Shown: positions 58,080 through 64,000 of the stretch, one piece after another | Numbering within the stretch: position 1 is the stretch's first letter | How the letters are laid out: each line of letters begins with the position of its first letter | NCBI RefSeq assembly: GCF_003473485.1 | Contig: NC_053042.1 | Span: forward strand, 17,628,501-17,692,500 | Source: Medicago truncatula | Taxonomy: Eukaryota; Streptophyta; Magnoliopsida; Fabales; Fabaceae | Direction of reading: 5' to 3' | Length of the DNA stretch: 64,000 nt | Notes under the pieces: model-generated | Databases searched by the model: none | Told to the model about the DNA's origin: nothing | Seen by the model: only the letters and a program-made list of their open reading frames with translations | Position numbers and translations under genes: made by a program

Positions 58080-61000
58080 TCAGTATAAGCTGTTATTTAC
58101 ATCTTGTTCTGACCTTGAGGCAACTTGGTAATTTGATCTTACATTCTGAAATAATTTAATCATTAAGCAGTGTCATAAATTAACAACAAAAACTGAAGTA
58201 ATTATAAGGGGGAATTGGTAATTGTATAATCATATCACTAAAATAGGAGTAAAGCTTGCCAAAGCACCCTTCAGATACAAGTGACATTAATTTGATCCTC
58301 TAAACCGTCGATATCAATTTGGTCTTTAATTATAACCCGTCAATATCAATCTTGGATAGACCACGATACAATCTTAGAATTTGGATTCAACTTAACTTCA
58401 TCTCAGTAAACCGGCTTGACATTAGTTTGATAGAAAAGACTGAACACTAACCCCTACTTATAGAGATAGACTATATCATAAAAAAATAGGAAATTTAGAA
58501 AACAAATGATGACAAATATAAAAACTAATTCTAGCATTATAAAAAGTAAATTAAGATTCTCTAATATAATAATATCAAAGAAATTATAAATACATTCTTA
58601 TATTCTAATATTTTTCAAATAAAAATTGTGAGTTCTCGAGAAATTAGATTTTTTAATTTCAAAATTAACCCAATAAATTGCACCCTTTTTGATTCCTATA
58701 TTTCATTTTTCTTAAAAGATTCCTATTATCAACACCTCTTTATGAAAAAATTGAACAATTTTCTTTCGTTCATGTCTCTCTTCCCTATTGACAAAGAGTT
58801 CTTCCCAAGTAAACTAAGCTACCAGTAAAGCCAAGTAAGAATATAATAACAGAATGTAAGAACCACACAAGTAATCCTGAAGTTTTTTTTTTTAAGTGAG
58901 TGTACCATATACCTCTAGTAACGTGATGTAATAGAAATCCTCCATATGCTGCATGTAAGCACTTCCATCTCTGATTGAGCGGAATATATTGATTTCAGTC
59001 TGTAACAACTTCTCAATAAGTTCCATTTCACCCTTCATCTGGATAGATCAAAGTTGTGAATGGTGAAACATATAAGAAATATAACTAAAAAAATCTTAAA
59101 AAGAAGAATTTGTCAATATAACCATTAAAAAAAGAAATTGTGCATATATAGTGAATGTCTATCATGTTTGACCCCAAATGTGATTATAGCGGCAGAACCA
59201 GGAGTTATTGTTCCGAGGTGTGGGTGCCAAATGCTACACTAAAATCATTGAGGCAAAATCATAAAAACTACTTTTTCAGGGAACTTTAATCTTTACTTTG
59301 AAAAACTAATTTAGTTATAACAATCTTTTCAAACCTGTTTAATTAAAAAATATTTTTTCACAATTTTTTGTCAATATCTATTTGTAATATGCTACTGTAA
59401 CATGTTATATGCACGTAAAATTATAAATTTATAATGCATAGATTTGTGTGTGTGTGCGTGCGCGAGCGCATATGAACAGGAAAGTGTAAAGAAAAATAGA
59501 GAAGAAACATACAAATTCGTTGACTATGACATCTGGTGTGGATTCCCCAAGAACATCACCTTCATAACCATCTCCCAAAATATCTTTATTTTCCTGGATA
59601 ACATGCATTTGATATATCAGTAAGATTGAAGAACCAGAAATGTCCAATCTAACTAAGACTGATGAAATTAGTCTCGTTTATATCAAACACAACTGTCATA
59701 TAGTGTAAACTAATTATACAACTTTTTATGCACAGTGCCACCTAAAATCGCATGATGAAAAGAACATAAAGAATACCATCATAGAAGGCAAGAAATTAAT
59801 CATGAAAAAATTCAAATTATTTTACGAGGAAAGGTTAGGTTGTAAATAAACCAAAGAAGGAAATTTCAGCAAAAACATTTATAGTAGATTGATAGGATAA
59901 GAACATTAACAGTGGGTCCATAGCTCAGTGGTAGAGCATTTGACTGCAGATCAAGAGGTCACCGGTTCGAACCCGGTTGGGCCCTTTTTGAAAATCAATT
60001 TTTTATCAAAAAATAACCATTTATTTTACAAAAAACTTTGTTTTCGAAAAAAAAGAAGAAAAAAAATCCACTTTTTTATTTTATTTTTAAAATATTAAAA
60101 AAAATCCACTTTTAACTACCAGAAGAAATCAATTTATTTTACAAGGAAAGGTAGGTCGTATGTTTACAGTAGTTGATTGGATAAGAATAACAACAGTGGG
60201 TCCATAGCTCAGTGGTAGAGCATTTGACTGCAGATCAAGAGGTCACCGGTTGGGCCCTTCTTAAAAATCAGTTTTTTATCAAAAAAATAAACACTTAGTT
60301 TTTGAAAAAAAAGGAAAAGAAAACCATTTTTAGGGTGCATTTGATTTGCTGTACTTGCATTTTATTTTATATAACTTGTACGAGGGACAAAAAGTTTTGT
60401 TGTGGTTTAGTGGGGACAAAAATTTATGTTTTTGTCCTGTCTCTTGACTTCAACTTATCCTGTCCTAAAAACAGTTTTACAAATCAAATACCGTACAACT
60501 GGAGTTGTCCTGTCATGTTCTCAATTTTTTAGCAGATCAAACACACCTTAATGACATTTTTTTTTTCTATACAAGAAATTTAGGGTGCGGGGATGTCACC
60601 CTAGTCCAAGGCAGGAAGACCTTCTGGTTCAAAGAGCATTTACAAAGGGATTTCTATTTAATGACTAATATGACAACTTCCAAAAAATGAATTTCAAAAA
60701 GGGCCCAACCGGTATCGAACCGGTGACCTCTTGATCTGCAGTCAAATGCTCTACCACTGAGCTATGGACCCAATGTTGGTATTCTAAATTCTTACCCAAT
60801 CAACTTACGGTAAACCTTTTTGCCAAAATAGGAAAAACTTTTTCAATCATTTTGCCTACATACCAGGTTGTCAAATTAATTGGCCTCATTAAAATTATCA
60901 AAAAATACCTGCCAAAAAGCATATGACGCACTGCAGAGTATACTTTTATATTTTAGGTTTGTTTGAAGCACTGCCTCAAAAACAAGGTGTGTTTGAACCA

Positions 61001-62517
61001 TTATATTAAAACTTACTAAGGAATTTGTTGAAACTCCCGCAGCAAGAAATAAAGGTTGATTGACATGACAATAACCCATTAACCGGGGTATTGTAGGTAT
61101 GATATCCCTGTGATTCACAATTCGCCAGCTATCTTTAACTTTCTGCAAATATAGGAGCAAAACTGTTAAACTGTTTCACAAACATAAACAGAGAAAAAAC
61201 AACTCTACTTTTACCTAAAAAAAAGCCTCTAAATAAAATATTCTAGAGTTTGCAGTGACTTTTCGCAACATGCACCATCATTCATTTTGAGCTTTGGTAG
61301 TGATGTTTATAACATTTCATAACAATTTAAAGAATCTCTTGTTTTTTCCGGGTCTAATTGAACATTCTCTGAAATGTCTGTTGTCAGCCGTACTATGAAG
61401 ACATCAATTGCCTTTAGCTAAAATCCCAAAGGAATGAATGACTTAGCATGATTTGCACTTATTTGAAGCATTTTACCTCATGACTTATAGTTCGAACATG
61501 CTCACGAATCAACCTCAGAGAGAGTGTGAGTTTATGTTCCCAAAGGGGATTTTCAAAGATGATCAATTACTCATAGTCTTTAGAATTCGCTCATAGTCTT
61601 GTAAGGTAAGAGCTGTCTAAATGTTATAAACACAACAAAGGCTAGATATCTAGAAAATGTGGGACTAAATTTACTCTCCTAAACTCAGAAAACTAAAGGT
61701 GTTGCACTGCTGCAACAAAGGTAGATGAAGTGCCCAATTACAGATCATGGGTGTGGCCATAATTAAAGAATATTACTTATAAGAACTACACCATAATGAG
61801 AAAGTGCTTTATATTATGGAAAAAGGGGGATAAAAAAATTGAGACAACTTGTTTCTCAATTTTAGATGCTAGAGGTTAAATACGGATCCCAGTCTTCTTT
61901 CTGTCATAGTTGTTCGAAAGTGTCTGATATTTAGTGTTAGTATCTCCTATTTAGGGGCTATATATTACTGTTGATAACTAGGATTTATACTTGTTGCTTA
62001 CACACACTCAAAATCAGAGTATGGTTTAAGCACTACATCTATTATTCCTGATACAAATAACATCTCTTATTTACTGATACAAATTCCATCTCTTATTAAG
62101 ATCTGATGCCTTCATCTTACTGGATCTTTACTAATTTGCTATTAACTCGAGTAGAGGATGATCATCCACATATGACTCGTCTACTATTACTCAAGTACCA
62201 TAATGAATCATAAGACATTTGTAACATCCAGTGGCTCAATTATCAAAGCCAAAGGTATCTTGTGCATAAGAAGACTATTATGCACTCATTTGGAAGTTTC
62301 ATAATTTCCAAATTCCATGACAACTATACTACTCTAGTCCAATGAAAGACATTAAGGACATTTTATTCAATATACTAGCATGTAACAAGGCGACAAAAAC
62401 AACGTTAACAAAATACTTATATAACATTTTCTGACCTCATTGTAAACCTCTGCAAATCTTTTGTTACCAACCCTAGGAGAACCAAAATTATACATAGTAA
62501 AAGAAATCGCTCCCCGC
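58080..62517 (-). CDS. Class 3 (alpha/beta-hydrolase) lipase, last five exons, 5' part outside
   Basis: Exons on the minus strand: 62517-62436 (RGAISFTMYNFGSPRVGNKR...YNE), 61142-61017 (KVKDSWRIVNHRDIIPTIPR, LMGYCHVNQPLFLAAG), 59593-59513 (ENKDILGDGYEGDVLGESTP...), 59038-58913 (MKGEMELIEKLLQTEINIFR...YITLLE) and 58145-58080 (NVRSNYQVASRSEQDVNNSL, Y, stop). Every junction is GT-AG and in phase; 160 codons are visible. GSPRVGN and HRDIIPTIPR (the catalytic Asp and His regions) mark Lipase_3; the nucleophile GHSLGG lies upstream, outside the window. The C-terminal pattern resembles Arabidopsis At4g13550 (C2 plus lipase), by recollection. It would hydrolyse acyl lipids; substrate and location unknown. 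The 59.6-61.0 kb intron contains tRNA-Cys genes. Confidence 0.85.
59914..59985 (+). tRNA. tRNA-Cys(GCA): tRNA-Cys (GCA), in a lipase intron, antisense
   Basis: Identical over 72 nt to the gene at 51486-51557, followed at once by TTTTT, a Pol III terminator. It lies in the intron 59594-61016 of the minus-strand lipase gene. Confidence 0.95.
60198..60258 (+). pseudogene. tRNA-Cys pseudogene lacking the T arm
   Basis: Identical to the tRNA-Cys up to ACCGG, then an 11-bp deletion between CCGGT repeats removes most of the T arm and B box before TTGGGCCCT. Its 5' flank (GATTGGATAAGAATAACAACAGT) resembles that of the 59.9-kb gene, so it is a local copy. Not expected to be transcribed or folded properly. 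Confidence 0.9.
60329..60549. mobile_element. Small hAT-like MITE
   Basis: Left TAGGGTGCATTTGATTTGCT and right, read inward, TAAGGTGTGTTTGATCTGCT (16 of 20 identical). Non-coding; inside are GGGACAAAAA and TGTCCTGTC words in opposite halves. Target duplication not clear. Confidence 0.5.
60700..60771 (-). tRNA. tRNA-Cys(GCA): tRNA-Cys (GCA), in a lipase intron, sense strand, T-loop variant
   Basis: 72 nt. The T loop differs from the other two copies (GGTTCGATACCGG), but stem pairing is kept and the acceptor, D and anticodon arms are identical. TTTTT follows on the minus strand. Confidence 0.9.
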
Positions 62518-62807
62518 CTGTTCGAAAAATCAATCAATAAATCAATATTGTATACAGTTTTTACCATGTATATATCATATGGCATGAACAATGAATATAT
62601 AGTTGGTTAAATTAATTTTTTAGTCTTGTACTTCTTGAAAACAATTAAACATAAAAACAAAAACAATTAATGCATGTCAACAAGGATAATTATTAAGATT
62701 AAAATCGTATAGTTTCAAAATATTCAATTCAAAATCTTTAACCAAAACAGAGAAGTCAAATATAGAACTTGATTGATCAATTAATTCATTTTATTTTAAC
62801 TTTTTCA

Positions 62808-62930
62808 GTTCCATCACCTGCTGCAAAAAGGACATTTCAAGCAATGAAGATAATAAAGAAAGAACCATGTAATAAGACTGAAGATGAATTTCTTATACAC
62901 TATGTGCTCACTTATATTTAAAAAGAAATA
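62808..62930 (+). mobile_element. hAT transposase C-terminal (dimerisation) fragment
   Basis: The plus strand reads VPSPAAKRTFQAMKIIKKEP and NKTEDEFLIHYVLTYI, similar to the hAT C-terminal motif (ATAERSFSAMKxIK...). It is preceded by a TTTTTCAG acceptor-like site. Only this end is present, so it is a relic. Confidence 0.45.
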
Positions 62931-63333
62931 TCTGAGAATATTTGTGGTCTGATCCGATCATTGATGTATTGAGAAGAAGGTGCAACCGAATGTTCATTTT
63001 TTTATATTAAAATAGAAATAGCTGAAATTTCAGCTGACTCCATCATGATGATTTGACGTTAATGCGAGAGTGCTAGATTTATTGTCATTTTACGTCAAAA
63101 CAGATGGAATTATATATGATGATGAATCTTGAGTAAATCACTCTGAGCAGTGGGCCCCAAAAATTTATTATCAGATCCATCACCACTCCTCATAGTAAAA
63201 ACACTGTCGCATTGTCAGCACTGTGTGATTAGAAACAGAACTCTTATGTATTTATCCCTCTTTTCTAAATAGAACTCTTCTACAAGTGTAAGTTTTGTCT
63301 CACATCGAGGTTCACCCCCTTGTTGTGTACAAG

Positions 63334-64000
63334 TGTGAGTTATATGTCCCACATCGGATAAAAGAGTAAAGGTTGAACACTTTATAAGTAAGAGGACCCA
63401 TAAACCCATTGCCTTAAGGTTTTGGGTAAGAGTGTGGTGTCTCTCTCGCTTATGCAGGTTGCTCTAGCCTCGATGTGGACGGTCGCCCGAGCTCCCCTCG
63501 TGACCTAACAGTGGCATCAGAGCCTATCGGGTCCATCGTTGGGCTTGCATCTCCACGCTTCAGGCCCATTGGGCTGGGCTAAAGCGTGAGGGGGTGTGTT
63601 AGCGGCCAACACTCGGGTGGGATTTAGTCCCACATCGGATAGATAGGATTCTTGAGAAGAGTTTATAAAGAGGAGGATAAATAGGTGTTAAAATTAAAAT
63701 TCTATTGAACTTTGTTAATCATTGTGGGTAAGAGTGTGGTGTCTCTCTCGCTTATGCAGGTTGCTCTAGCCTCGATGTGGACGGTCCCCCGAGCTCCCCT
63801 CGTGACCTAACAGTGGTATCAGAGCCTATCGGGTCCATCGTTGGGCTTGCATCTCCACGCTTCAGGCCCATTGGGCTGGGCTAAAGCGTGAGGGGGTGTG
63901 TTAGCGGCCAACACTCGGGTGGGATTTAGTCCCACATCGGATAGATAGGATTCTTGCTTGCATCTCCACGCTTCAGGCCCATTGGGCTGGGCTAAAGCGT
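63334..64000 (+). mobile_element. Tandem TRIM (miniature LTR retrotransposon) array, fossil
   Basis: Parts in order: LTR 63334-63510, internal 63511-63596, LTR 63597-63812 (TGTTAG...CTAACA, 216 bp), internal 63813-63898, and an incomplete further LTR plus internal piece to the window edge. Each LTR is followed by a TGGYATCAGAGCC primer site matching initiator tRNA-Met, and a GTGAGGGGGTG purine tract precedes each new LTR. No coding. The array is incomplete and broken at its right end in this window. Young by the close match of its units. Confidence 0.8.

Noticed and set aside
59159-59290. MITE beginning near GCGGCAGAACCAGGAG
   Set aside because: Resembles the CAGTGGCGGAGCCAG hAT ends but no matching right end or target repeat was found.
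1-64000. CRISPR array, bacterial operon or viral system
   Set aside because: Spliced plant genes, plant TEs and nuclear tRNAs throughout; no spaced short-repeat array or prokaryotic gene packing.

Overview
This is a gene-poor, AT-rich stretch of a plant nuclear genome. It holds GT-AG spliced genes, P-class pentatricopeptide repeat (PPR) genes, nuclear tRNA-Cys genes, and a dense layer of small DNA transposons, LINE 3' ends and tRNA-derived SINEs. Repeat style and gene content (a short seed-type BURP gene, an RFL-like PPR, legume-style MITEs, a TRIM array) suggest a legume near Medicago or Trifolium; that assignment is inference.

Layout. 1-4.6 kb: 5' half of an NTF2-domain (G3BP-like) gene on the minus strand, with a rearranged hAT element in its long intron. 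4.6-18.9 kb: no intact gene. There is an old tandem duplication of a degraded, unidentified minus-strand coding-like sequence, into which several Mutator-like foldback elements, a GGTACC-ended element and a SINE inserted; sister copies preserve unoccupied sites. 18.9-20.5 kb: intronless RFL-like PPR gene (+). 22.5-26.3 kb: two L1-type LINE 3' ends. 26.7-28.1 kb: BURP gene (-) with four RY motifs upstream. 29.2-32.8 kb: complete CHX cation/H+ antiporter (-), 807 aa. 33.9-35 kb: another LINE. 35.5-45.2 kb: a 1.6-kb inverted repeat flanking a second PPR gene (39.0-40.9 kb, -), a foldback element and a SMAP1-like gene (43.05 kb, +). 47.4-48.7 kb: complete YLS8/DIM1 gene (-), 142 aa. 49.7-57 kb: SINEs, a tRNA-Cys, broken copia fragments with a hAT MITE inside, a B3-like two-exon fragment and a Helitron helicase remnant. 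58.1-62.5 kb: last five exons of a class 3 lipase gene (-), with a small tRNA-Cys cluster inside one intron. 63.3-64 kb: a tandem TRIM array.

The genes look like independent housekeeping or organelle-expression genes and not a pathway. SMAP1 and a C2/class 3 lipase are, as I recall, also near neighbours in Arabidopsis (At4g13520 and At4g13550), so the 43-62 kb part may be conserved microsynteny. The most unusual structures are the template-switch-like rearrangement at 1.47-3.24 kb, the paralogous empty sites at 9.4-16.7 kb, the roughly 85-bp tRNA-head-only SINEs, the intronic tRNA-Cys cluster and the TRIM array with mismatched LTRs.
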